DNA of 64,000 nucleotides from Jackrogersella multiformis. Lineage: Eukaryota > Ascomycota > Sordariomycetes > Xylariales > Hypoxylaceae. Position numbers and translations under genes: made by a program. The DNA is taken from assembly GCA_902806575.1 (NCBI GenBank), contig CADCXD010000004.1:930001-994000 (forward strand), in the 5' to 3' direction. Position 1 is the first letter of the stretch, and each line of letters begins with the position of its first letter. The notes beneath the pieces were generated by a model, which did no database searches, had not been told where the DNA came from, and saw only the letters and a list, made by a program, of their open reading frames with translations. Below, piece by piece: positions 45,905-56,836 of the stretch.

Positions 45905-46045
45905 TATAAAACGAAACGTAATAATTTATATATATATAATTTAAATATTTTTTTAATTTTATTTTTTTAATTTTATATATATTAATTAAATTTTTTAATT
46001 AACTTTATTTAATAACTTTATTTTATAAAGCTTATTCGTATAATA
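45905..46045. repeat. Right LTR remnant of the deleted element
   Basis: Runs from ATAAAACGAAACGTAATAATTTATA to CTTATTCGTATAATA, matching the LTR from about position 90 to its end with some internal loss. Confidence 0.7.
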
Positions 46046-46971
46046 ATTAATTATTTTTTATAACTTTTAAATCTTATTAACTTTTTAATTCTTCTTGCTT
46101 TTATAACATTAATAATATCACTTACAAGCTTAGATAAATCCATAATTAAGTTACATAGCAGTGTAAAAGATCCATGGTTCCAGGCGCTATCGTTTCAAAC
46201 CAGGGTTTTGGTATCGAGGCTCGCCGATGCGGAACTTGCCAATGGCTGGTTCTATAGAGGACGTCAGAGTCTATGTATACTCTTGATGGTCTAGGAGCTG
46301 TGAGAAACCCTGCTATAACAGCGTATTGATATATTGCTTTAGCTAATGACTGACCAATGATAGCCTATACTTCCTCGGTAATATCTGAAGCTTCTATCCG
46401 GGGTCGATCTAGAGATCTCGGTCAGAATAGGACAGGGGCTTCAACTCAACTAGCAATGGGAAGTTCCGGTCAATTCGTCCCATGACTTCTTAACCTAGGT
46501 ATATCCGTCCTGCCGCCGTGTATTCCGGTGTACGTCACTATTCCTAAGTAAGCGCATCAGACGCGAAGGCTAGCTGAGTGTAAGCAGCCCATATCCAAGA
46601 AACCAGACTCACCTCCACTCGGTCAGATCTAGAAGCCAATCTCATCGAATTCTTAGTTCCCAACTACCGCCAGCCTCAAATCCTTTGACACGGGACAGCT
46701 CCGATTAGAGGAAACTCGTGGGCATGACGGTACTCGCCACTGGGTAGTTAACAAGTCCACTTGAGAAGAAAGCTTATTTTTCATCTCATTTTTTCGGAAA
46801 TGCACAGTGTTACCCAGTTGCTGCGGGAGCTAGCGGATCTCAAAATCAGCCAGGATAACTCTTGTCTACCTATATACGCCTCATCGTAAGATTATAATTC
46901 TTAAAGTTGTCTAAGTCTTGTTTGTGATGATATGGGGAAACACATGCTTGGAGACCGAATCGTATCACTTG
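46046..46971. other. Flank of the second element; no gene
   Basis: The first 100 or so bases outside the element stay extremely AT-rich before composition turns normal near 46150. The rest shows no gene. Confidence 0.5.
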
Positions 46972-48429
46972 TTATAATATCAAGTTTAGTTGGATATAGG
47001 AGAATATGCCCCTATTCAGAGTTTGCCCCTTGGCGAATAGCAAGGTCAGCCGATGACTGAGAATATAACTCAACGAAAGGATATTATATGCCACTATAAT
47101 TGCAAATTCGGCAGTTCTAGTCGGACGACATCGAGTAATTACGTTAGAAATTGCTTTGCAGGAACGTGCAGACTTGAGCAGTATTGTTGATCGGGTCCTT
47201 ACTTGGACATGTTCCTCCGCAAACAGGGTTGACATTTGCGTTCTCATCTCGACAAGCATCTTTAGCTTGCAGAATAGTTCATTATTGTACCCGTCCGACT
47301 CCCCGATATTATCGTAGGCCAAGGTAATCTAGACTGTTAGTGTATTGTTACAACACGAGGACTTGGGTTTGCATATTATTGGAAGACAGTAGATGTAATA
47401 TGCATCCTTCCGGGGAACGGGAAACGTCCAGATGAAGTTTGTTACATCGCATGCACCCTGGATTCTGCATGGTCGTAGGACTTAATAAGCCTGGCTTCTC
47501 TCTGTATTACCAAAAGCAAGCTGCAATACTACTCCAATACGAACGCCACGTTCCCACTGTAGGTTGTTCAAAGCGCGAGTGGCTTAAGTAGGCAGGGCCA
47601 TTCCAGGCCGTCCAGCTTCTCCGAAAAAAAAACACGATCGCTGGAATTTAGAACTCAGCAACTCTCCAGACTCCACAACTAGCCAAGATGTTGCAATCCT
47701 TGTCACAAATTGCAACATTCGCTTAAGACAGTACGGTATATAACAATGAAATACAATAGACATTAATATCAATTTCTCAACTACCCAAAGTTCACCGCAA
47801 GCGACGAGCTGCACCAAGTTTAGGTAAACAAAGCGTTGCCTCTTTAGCCACTTAGCGGCAACGGGCGGCTCAGAGCAACTGACCATGTCAAACGACTTGT
47901 CGATTTCCAGATTCGGGTCATCAATTAGATCTAGCCCCATCTCTTTCGCTAATGTGTCTTGAAACTCCACCGATCCACTCAAGAGATACACAGATCAAGA
48001 GCGGAACGCCTTACTTGCGTCCGGCTCGATCCTCCACGGTAAGTAATCTTCTTCCTCAACCCTAGGAGGTACCATGTTAATATTTACTATTTACTATGAA
48101 AAAAAATAGAGTGAAGAGGCAACTAGTAACTAGGCGAGGACCAATCACTTCCGAAGGATGTCTTCTGAGCTAGCACTCCTTAGTATATTACAATTCCGTC
48201 CAGTCATTTCCTTGACCCAGCTCTCTACGTACATATTCAGCTCGTGTCTCATGTGTGCCGCCGACACCTTCGAATATTTGAATCCCACCTTGGGCAGCCT
48301 GTTACCCTTGCGGTCGATTTGCTCCGGTTGCGTCACCGTTTGTAAACCTCTTACAGAGGCGAGAGTAGGAGCACGAGGATAGGATTCCGGTTCTAGTCGC
48401 ATAGCGTTATGAGGGAAAAGAAACGTCAC
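46972..48429 (-). other. Possible decayed or unrecognised gene, minus strand
   Basis: Three minus-strand frames with protein-like composition lie in a row. They are 48429-48145 (RLEPESYPRAPTLASVRGLQ..., VSAAHMRHELNMYVESWVKE), 47991-47584 (SVEFQDTLAKEMGLDLIDDP, FVYLNLVQLVACGELW) and 47322-46972 (NIGESDGYNNELFCKLKML). Between the first two, an ATG at 48075 starts MVPPRVEEEDYLPWRIEPDA and meets a GTAAGG donor. I could not join these with consistent splice phases, nor recognise a domain. It may be a real multi-exon gene, a relic, or chance. Confidence 0.2.
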
Positions 48430-49643
48430 ATGGCCTGTTCAGCAGAATCGTCGAGGTGACGTATTGGGGACAAGTAGGAAGATGGCCGAGACCCAGTAGT
48501 GACTCACCGGTGAAATCCTAGTTGCATGTACATACCTGGAGAGGTAGGTATATAAGGAAGGGTGAAGGCCTCTACTACATACCTAGGTAGTAAGACTTAC
48601 CTATAATAAAGTCAGCTGTCAATAGTCTAGGTACTATTGAATACCTAGATAACTACCAGTAAATCTCTTAGTCAACTTTCGCTCTTCGATACAGCCTAAC
48701 CTGGGCCACTATCCCCTGAACTTGCGTTTGGCACTGATATTGATACTCAAGAAGTCGTTGAATACCTCCTTAAACCTGTTGTTAAGTCTCATGGTATTCA
48801 TACTCTCAAATGATCGTGACGTATGTAACCAAAGAAAAGGAGGTCGTGTTACCTAATGGTTAATTTATCTGGATAACTCCAGCGATCGTGATAAATTCTA
48901 AGTCTAGTCAGATCACGACTTAAAGAATATTGCATAAACACATTATCTGATTAATGGAATATACTTAATATCCTCCTACCCACCTAGAATGTAGGTAGAT
49001 AAGTATATGAGTAATTCAATTATATATTCAGATCAATTCATATGCCATTACACATTCACACCTCATTCAGGAATTAAATGAAATTTGCATATTTAATTTA
49101 GATATCAGTCAGCTAGTGGGACACCTCATTGTATCTAATTTTACCTATGGTATCGAACAAATATCAAAATGAGAAGTAAGTTATGTAGGGAGAAGAAATA
49201 ATGTGCATAAAATTACATTTGCATTCTTATCTGATAAGTTGAAACCTTTGAAGTTAAACTCTATTATGATATTTCAAGGTTGATCCCATTTTGAGGTCAA
49301 GATAAAGTCTTGTGCGACATGCCAGCCGTAAGATGGGGAACCATCTGGCAAGCAGGTGGCAGCGCTAAGGGGACGTCATTGCTTCGCTGCCCCACCAAGT
49401 AAGGTTCCACGTTGTGACCTAAGCAAAGGAAAGTAAAGCATCCCGCTTGCCATTTTTCATTATCCAGCTGCCTTACGACAAGAAGAGTTTATATGGGATA
49501 TCCCTACATACGACAAACGCATAACTCCCTAGGCTACCTAGACTGGACCGCAGATTCCTATAACGAATAGCTCTTCCGCCCTCTTGGGTCATAACCCGAC
49601 CGTATTCTAGCCTACTCCCAAAATCACCACCACCACCACCACC
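48430..49643. other. Intergenic, upstream of VPS60
   Basis: No gene. TACCTAGGTAGT-type motif copies near 48540 and 48580. AT-rich to 49270, then normal composition. A pure CAC repeat ends at the VPS60 start codon. Confidence 0.5.
49625..49642 (+). repeat. (CAC)6 repeat directly before the VPS60 start codon
   Basis: Six CAC units, then C and ATG. They place CACC just before the start codon, a favourable context. Lies in the 5' leader. Confidence 0.75.
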
Positions 49644-50282
49644 ATGAACCGGCTCTTCGGCAGCGCGCCCAAGGCGCCCAAGCCCACCCTCAACAGCGCC
49701 ATCTCCAACATCGACGGGCGCATCTCCTCCTTCGACGTGAAGATCGCGTCGCTCAACGCGGAGCTGGGGACGTACCAGGGCAAGATGTCGAAGATGCGGG
49801 AGGGGCCGGGGAAGTCTGCGCTGAAGGCCAAGGCGCTCAAGGTGCTGCAGCGGCGCAAGCAGTACGAGTCGCAGCGCGACCAGCTGCAGTCGCAGGTGTG
49901 GAACATGGAGCAGGCCCAGACCATGCAGGACAACCTGGCGGGCGTCATGACCACCGTCGACGCCATGAAGACCACCCAGAAGGAGCTCAAGAAGCAGTAC
50001 GGCAAGGTCGACCTCGACAAGATCGAGCGCATGCAGGACGAGATGGCCGACCTCTTCGACGTCGGCAACGAGATCAACGAGACCCTGAGCCGCGGCTACG
50101 ACGTCCCCGAGGACGTCGACGAGGCCGAGCTCGACGCCGAGCTCGAGCTGCTGGGCGCCGAGATGGAGATGGAGGGCGGCATGGAGGCCGGCGGCGTCCC
50201 CGACTTCATGCGCGACGAGGTCCCTGACTTCATCGACGAGCCGCCCGAGTCCAACGCCAAGGTGCAGGAGGCCGCGCGGTGA
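49644..50282 (+). CDS. VPS60: ESCRT-III-associated SNF7-family protein Vps60/CHMP5
   Basis: A single exon of 212 residues. The N-terminus MNRLFGSAPKAPKPTLNSAI and the following helical hairpin are characteristic of Vps60/CHMP5: ISSFDVKIASLNAELGTYQGKM, then KALKVLQRRKQYESQRDQLQSQVWNMEQAQTMQ. The C-terminal part is acidic (EDVDEAELDAELELLGAEMEME), the MIM-like region that binds Vta1. Vps60 acts on late endosomes, where it recruits Vta1 and stimulates the Vps4 ATPase that recycles ESCRT-III during vacuolar protein sorting. It is GC-rich with a strong third-position bias. It converges on the F-box/WD40 gene with a 269-base gap. Confidence 0.95.
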   Translation: MNRLFGSAPKAPKPTLNSAISNIDGRISSFDVKIASLNAELGTYQGKMSKMREGPGKSALKAKALKVLQRRKQYESQRDQLQSQVWNMEQAQTMQDNLAGVMTTVDAMKTTQKELKKQYGKVDLDKIERMQDEMADLFDVGNEINETLSRGYDVPEDVDEAELDAELELLGAEMEMEGGMEAGGVPDFMRDEVPDFIDEPPESNAKVQEAAR

Positions 50283-50551
50283 TGCTACAAGGAATAAATA
50301 CATTCATACATCCATACACATACATACTACAAGCTTCGTTTTGATGAAAGGAGTTACGGGAGTTCGCGTGCAAAGGGTTTAGCAGGAGTTTGGTTACTGA
50401 ACTGTTTTTATACTCTATTTAGCTAACGCTGTTCGATAATGCTACTGCAAAAAGGCTACGACTAGCTTTTGTATGCTGGTCTTGTATACATATACGGGCT
50501 TAAGTTAGATATAGGAATTGGAGCACCAAGCAGCACGGCCCTGGTAATTCT

Positions 50552-53500
50552 CTACTCCACGGTCGCAAAAAACCCTGCCGCTTCTTCAAGCTGCGGATCG
50601 CCATTGCAAAAATCCCAACCCACGATGGTGCTCGTCTGGCTACAACAAATGATCCGTCGCGCGTCGAATTGTAATTTGAAGATCCTGGCGGGGCTCGTGT
50701 CTGCTTGTACGATATGGGGATGCTGCTGCTGCTGTACTTGCACTTGAGATGCTATGGCCTGCGACTGTGCTTGCTGAGCGTGATGTTGTGGATGTGGAAT
50801 AGTGATATTGGCGATACTTGGAGGCGGGCCGCCACCACTACCAGCCGAAGTATGCCCCGTAGCAGCGGCAGTAGACGAGCTAGCAACGGGAGCACTCATT
50901 TGCCTCGGTGATGTATGCTGATCGGTTGGCCGAGCCGACATTATATGGGCTGAAGGATGAGCTGGCTGCGACGTCGGCGCCTCTCCAGAGGTCGATGTTG
51001 CCGATAGAGCTCGTTGTATAGATTCCCTAGCCCGATTCTGCGCGATCTGTGCTCTGACTAGAGCCGTGTTGACAACTTGCCTTATTTGTGAGCGGACGAG
51101 TGCGTTCGATTCGCGCTCGATAGCTGCTTGGATGGCATGTTGGTATGTTAGAATCGTTGGATAGGCTATTAAGGCCTGTTCAAGAGCTGCTGGCCCTTGC
51201 GGCACACATGTTTCGATCATCTGGGTGTATGACGAAGTAGTTTGGGGGGTAATAGTGGCGATTATAGGGTGTTCGATATGAGTAAAGTTCGTGGTCGGCT
51301 GCGGGAGTGTTGGTGGCGCGCTTGCGGATGGTGATGATAGATTGCGATTTGATGTAGGTGGCGCTGACGCTCTCGGAATAGAGCTAGAAGACGAGTGCCT
51401 GAGAGCCGCTGCTGCACCTTCTTCCTGCCGAAGCGTATGCGCATTCCTCCAGACTCCCTCCCTATCTCGTCGCCAGATTATGATGCTCTGATCGTAAGAA
51501 CCAGAGACTATTCGTCCGTATGGGCCGCCGCCGCCGCCGGGAGGTAGCTTAGCACCGTAAGCAGTGATGTCTTCGGGCCGGCGACTACCCGCGTTGTGAG
51601 GCCGGCGTCTCAATGATTGCATGTCTTCGAGGTCGCCGTCATTCAAAGCCTTGAAATACGCCTGATCAACGGCTTTTGCGTCTAGCCTGTCTTGCTCGAT
51701 GCTGTAAGGAAGATCGCCAAACCCAGCTTGTACTGTTCGGACAAGATTTCCATGTCCTCGCAAACTTGCAACTTCAAGGCCCGTTTCCCTGTCAAAGACT
51801 TTGACTTCGTTATCGCTACTTCCACTCACAATACGTCGACCGTCGTACTGAACACAGGCGATACCCTTATTATGCCCAAGAAATGTTCGTTGGCACATCT
51901 GATTCGGCCAATCCCACACTTTTATGTGTCTGTCACCGCTCGCTGAGACGATCTCGCGGTCACAGATTTGAACGGCGTTTACGGCAGCACCATGCCCCTC
52001 CAGACACGCGATCATCGTATAGGGCGGCTTGATGGCGGCTTGATTCAACGGTGAATCATCGAAACCATAATTCCTCAGGTTTATAGGTACAGGGCTAACG
52101 CTTTGGGAACCACCGTATCCTAAATCGCCGGGTTTTAATGCAAGACGGTTGAAAATCTTGATGGTTTTGTCCTTAGAACACGTTACGAGGATCCGTTTGT
52201 CAAATTTGACATTAAGAACCGATTCTCTGTGGGCCTTTCGAAGTCGCTGTATGATTTCACCTGTCGAGAATTTCCACAAAATGACATCTGAATCACTGCT
52301 TCCGGAGACAATGAGGTCTTCCTCGGGGTCTGAGTCGAACTGCAAGCAGAGAACCGACCCTGAGTGGCCTGCAAGAGGTCGTCGTACGAGGCGCCGGGTG
52401 CGTAGGTTCCAGATACGTAGCGTACGATCTCGACTACCACTGACAAGAAATTCCGAGTTGTACTGGAGGCTGTAGATGCACTCATTATGCCCCTCTTCTG
52501 GATGTTCCGGATGAGGCAACTGAAAGTTCGAGAATCGGCCACGGTCCCAATTCCGTTCCAATCTTCGTCTCATGGTATACAGATACTTCCAATTTATTTT
52601 GTGCCTCCGGTCCCTCATATCGTAAATCCAGAGCGCGGACCTAGGCAGGCTAGGAAACCCGGCAAGAGTCTCGAAAAAGGAGCGCGAAAGTTCCATGGAC
52701 TCGGCAGTCGCCTTGCCTTTGCCTTTGGATGCCTGTGAAGTAGAATTTCCTCCGAAGTCTGGCATAGGGCTGGGCGATTTCATCATTAAATTGCCCATGT
52801 GCTGGGTAACACTGGTGTTGCTTTGCATAGACGAACCGCTCTCCCCTGGCTGACAACCAGAGAAAATACTCTGATATATAGGTTAGATATGCGTTCTTTT
52901 CTAACAAGTAAACAGTAAACTTCCTCCACCCAGCTAACAAAGGTATGAAGCACTCACATTATACATATTGGGGGCGGGTTCTTGTCCCACGGACGCATCG
53001 GCATCTACCATTTCGTAGTCTTCGTCGTCTTGTGGCGCCAGGTCAGATATTGCTCGTTTTTTATTAACGTGACCGTCTTCGACCGATTGGGCTCTCTGTG
53101 ATGGGACTTGGGAGAAAGTAAGGCTATCGTTCATTCGTTGCTCGGCGGCGACGATCTTGGATGGTATGGCCTTCCACCCTTCCAGGTAGAATAATCGTTC
53201 CCATAGTTTCCGATCTACAGCCAAGCCGTACCATCCCCGACAGCACATGGCGACGTGAATTAGGGACACGGGGTCCAGGTAGCCCAAGATCTTGAGACAT
53301 ATCTCCGGAGGTAAACGTTCTACGAAGTTGATGTAGAGGCGGGGGTTTAACTCGTTCATGACAATGTCTGCAATAACTGTCGTAGGTAGTTCGTTCAGAA
53401 TGAGCATGGCTAGACCTGAGGGGTTTAAGTAGCTGCGTCAGCGAAAGAAGAAGAATCGGCATAAACAAGCATTCTTGGGGAGAGGGAAGTCGAAGTCGAA

Positions 53501-53745
53501 TTAGGGAGTGGTGACAATATCCCAATTATGGAGCATATCGGGTTAGGAACCAAAATGATCAACTTACGAGACTTCTGGTGCACCGACAGTGTGGGTAATT
53601 GAGCCGACAACCATGCCGGTATATCGGCAGGTAATCTCTTTGCCGTCAGCGATGCATTGTTGGCAAGGCTGGCCGGGTCGGAAGGATTAAGGGGATGCTC
53701 GGAATAACCCTCGTCGGGTTCTTGGGTGACAGAAAAAGGATCCAT
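50552..53745 (-). CDS. F-box/WD40-repeat protein, SCF ubiquitin-ligase substrate receptor (FWD-1/beta-TrCP-like)
   Basis: Three exons on the minus strand, 53745-53568, 53415-52958 and 52849-50552, 977 residues. The F-box lies near residues 88-132 (FVERLPPEICLKILGYLDPVSLIHVAMCCRGWYGL). After a linker, WD repeats begin near residue 332: CIYSLQYNSEFLVSGSRDRTLRIW, VLCLQFDSDPEEDLIVSGSSDSDVILW, VLNVKFDKRILVTCSKDKTIKIF, AVNAVQICDREIVSASGDRHIKVW, IACVQYDGRRIVSGSSDNEVKVF, and RIVSGSYDQSIIIW. A long Ala/Ser/Pro/Gln-rich region follows, then a last blade-like segment, FKLQFDARRIICCSQTSTIVGWDF. This order suggests the Neurospora FWD-1 type, the receptor that marks the clock protein FRQ for degradation. 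That assignment is my inference; a Met30/SCON-2-type role is less likely given the layout. Confidence 0.92.
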
Positions 53746-55491
53746 CAGGTTATTGTCGGTCTAGGTAGGGTAGGTTAGGTGTGTATGTATGTATACCTAG
53801 GTAATTAGGTAGTCCGGCTCGTGCTTAGTGATGGTTGTTCTGTTGGTCGTTGGTACAGGTTTAGTTTCTCTCTCGGGTGAGTTTTAAACAAACCCGGTAG
53901 ACGATGGGCCGGATTATGAGGCTATGAGGCGCAGGGGCGAAAAGCCGCAGGCGATGAGCAGACAATTAGTAAGGCAGCGCGGCGCGCCAAACTTGGTCTA
54001 ACGGTGGTTGTGATGCTGTCGCGATGTATCACAATTCGAGTGGTAAAAGAGGCAATCAACAGATACAATTCGTATTCCCCAAACCGAAATTGGCATGCGG
54101 TTTTTAATTATCCTTCGACAGCGAAAGACAATTAGGAATACCCGACGATATCGGAGTCGACTTGCAAGAATGTACACTAGTGTAGGTAGCTTAGAGTTCG
54201 CGATCTCAAATCTGAGGGATTCTTGGAAGATTTGTCTACCTGGTAAGTAGTAGTAGGTAGGTAGGGTCATGGAACCTGGCAGCCTGGCAGCTTGGTAGGG
54301 AATAACAGATCATGGTTACACTAGAGCTATGTCAGTCGCGACTGGTTTCTTGTGGAGAATTGATCCGTTGGCAGCTGGCAGTTCCGCTGATTAAAGTCTG
54401 GGCAGTCCGGGGTTGTTACCCAAACCAGGATTATCGAAGTACCGCAGATAACCTGATAATGAGGAGTTAATGAGGGGTTACTACTCGGACATAACGCCGA
54501 CCTTAGAATTTACAGTTCGATTACTTATCCCTAACATTATAAAAACCCTCTTGCAAAGGCTCTTGCAGAGATACTTGTAGACACTTTGGAAACTGCATCA
54601 AGATATCCTTAAAGAAGTTTACCTACCTACCTAAGGTAAGTATTATTGCACTCGTCGTATTTCGTTGTCCTTCCAACTTACTCACAACCTACAGCATTAA
54701 CTTGTATCGATTACTTAAGAGTGACAATAGCATTAGTTGACTAAATAGACTAACAAAGAGGAATTGGTTATAACATATCAATAGACTGGTAATGGTATAT
54801 AGGTAATCATAAGCCTGAATAATGAGCCTAGTTTTGGTACTCAAAACACTTACTAGATATTCTTCAATTATTAATAAACTTGTCAAAATGTAACATTACG
54901 TATGTAGTTATCATGATCACGCAAGTGTTTTCAGATCTCTTAATAAAACGTCGATCATTATGCCCTATTAACACAGGAGCCAAAGCGAATCACGACATGG
55001 GCAAGGTGGATATATTATGCCTAGGATACATACCCAGGTGCCTGATAATATATTTTAAAATACTTACCTACCTAAGGTATGCTTAAAGTCAAAAGATGGC
55101 ATTGTCGGTTGCTTACCCAGAATGCAATGCGGCTATATACCGACAACATATCTAAAAAGGCAACTCGGTTTATCCAGATAAGCTATCCTCATAAATTTCC
55201 TCGGTGAGATAAATCATAAAGAATCAATGCGTAATCCTTTTTTTCACGTGTACATAGGTAACTCGGTAAAATAAATAAGAAGGTAATATGGCTTTCTAGT
55301 GCACAATATATTATCTGGGGGTGATACTATGATGGCAAATCTGGGACTGCCAAATTCTCGCTAGACTTTCGGCAGTTTAAATATTGTGTTATTAATTGTC
55401 ATATTTTCTAAGTACCAATCATGCTATCAATAGTTAAATCTTTAAAATCTTTACTACAGAAAGAGCCTCTAAAGAAAGCAACGTGCCTAAA

Positions 55492-55518
55492 ACCTACCTA
55501 CCTACCTAGGTACCTAAC
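55492..55518. repeat. ACCTACCTACCTACCTAGGTACCTAA motif cluster
   Basis: Tandem CCTA units running into a CCTAGG palindrome, part of the dispersed family. Confidence 0.6.
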
Positions 55519-56792
55519 AGTTCGGCATATGACTCTTGGTAAGTCGAGAGAAGCATGCATAGAAGCATCACAGAACTTCGATATCCGGCCGGTTCAGGAG
55601 AGTCCCATTTTTTCTCTCTTCATCACTGATCCTTACACGACCTTATCTCTTAGCGGCTATCACGCACAGGGAATGGCATCACACGTTGATCATTCTGTCA
55701 CTCTGTACACCATGCCTACAGGATTCAAGCTCCCTACTCGGTGAATCGTGAATCGTGATGGACTGGTCAAGATCCTTACGTACCTACGCTAGTAACCCCC
55801 TTTTTTAATGCTAACTAGCGGCATGATTATCTAGCTTGAGAGTTTGACCTTGCTTAGGTTTTCGAAACCGTTATATCTACTAGTAGAAGAGACTAGACTT
55901 ACCAATCAGACTATTATTCTCTGCAAGAATCCTCTAGATTGAGTTGAAAATGGACCGATCCGTTACGAGAAGTGGTGTGGTGTGGTAAGTGTAGAGTAGA
56001 GTGGTATGGATGACTGTATTGTGTAAGGAGGAGCTGAAAGCCGCAAGTCAGCTCGAAATAATATAAATGCTACTCGCACCCGACTATTTCTGTGTCGCAT
56101 TTACGCAAGTTGATGTAATTTCTAGGATATTTTAAGCATTGCTTGCAGCAGCAAGGCTTAATAGAAAGTACTTTTGGGAATTGTCAGCCTGCTGGTCTGC
56201 CCATCCTCTTTTTTTGAGCTTACTGCCTCACTTTATATTGGGAGCATTCTGGTTGCTGTTGTGTGGGATAAATATAGGCCCCCAACTATCGAACCAAGTC
56301 GAACACTATCAGACCTTGAATGATCCTGTCGTAGTAAAGTAGTCTTCATGTAATGTTTATAGAGAAGTAGTAAGACTACTAAATATATGCCTAGGATATT
56401 ATCTTTTGTTAGTAGAAGCTTGTCGATCATGGTCAGTTCAGGGTGGTAATTTTCTTTTGTTCAGTGCAACGGGATTTAGCCCCTTCAGGAATGGTTCCGG
56501 GGATTCGCTAATATGAAACAATCAAATACTCCATCACGATTAATGCCCAATTGCAAGAACTTTGTCAGGTCTTCTCCCGGCGACTCCAGAGTCTCTGACC
56601 ATGATAGGTATCGTCGTACTTTACCGCGTCCCAGGTAGGCTTGGCTAAATCAAGTACTCAGTAGCACATTGTAGACACATCTGTATGTGTCTCCCCTACC
56701 TGACTGTAAGCTTGAACAACACCATTGGCGGAGTACGACTACGATAGCTTCGTCGGTAGGTGTATATATTTTCTCTGGTCAATAAGATGGAT

Positions 56793-56836
56793 GTACCTAG
56801 GTACCTAGGTGGTGTACCTAGGTATTTAGGTGGGTA
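56793..56836. repeat. Triple CCTAGG palindrome cluster
   Basis: GTACCTAGGTACCTAGGTGG, then GTGTACCTAGGTATTTAGG: three CCTAGG cores within 44 bases, the densest copy in the window. Confidence 0.65.

Larger units (their letters stand above)
44434..46045. mobile_element. Internally deleted, RIP-hit copy of the same LTR element (1.6 kb)
   Basis: Begins TGTAATAAGGGCAGTAAGACTTG, the same LTR start as at 15326 (TGTGACAAGGGCAATAGGGCTTG) with mainly transition differences. It ends CTTATTCGTATAATA, the same LTR end as at 15638. Between them, stretches of the 5.9 kb element's interior are recognisable in order (for example 45020-45420 against about 16600-17160), separated by deletions. The right LTR lacks its first part. 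Flanks are ACTAG (44429-44433) and ATTAA (46046-46050), which match as a 5-base target duplication if the right copy suffered C-to-T and G-to-A changes. No coding potential remains. Confidence 0.82.

Noticed and set aside
49473..50303. 276-codon minus-strand ORF over VPS60
   Set aside because: Shadow of a GC-biased conserved exon, with a Leu/Val/His-rich repetitive composition.
55421..55744. 107-codon ORF in the CDC24 upstream region
   Set aside because: It runs through a CCTACCTA repeat cluster, has no domain and no splice partners.
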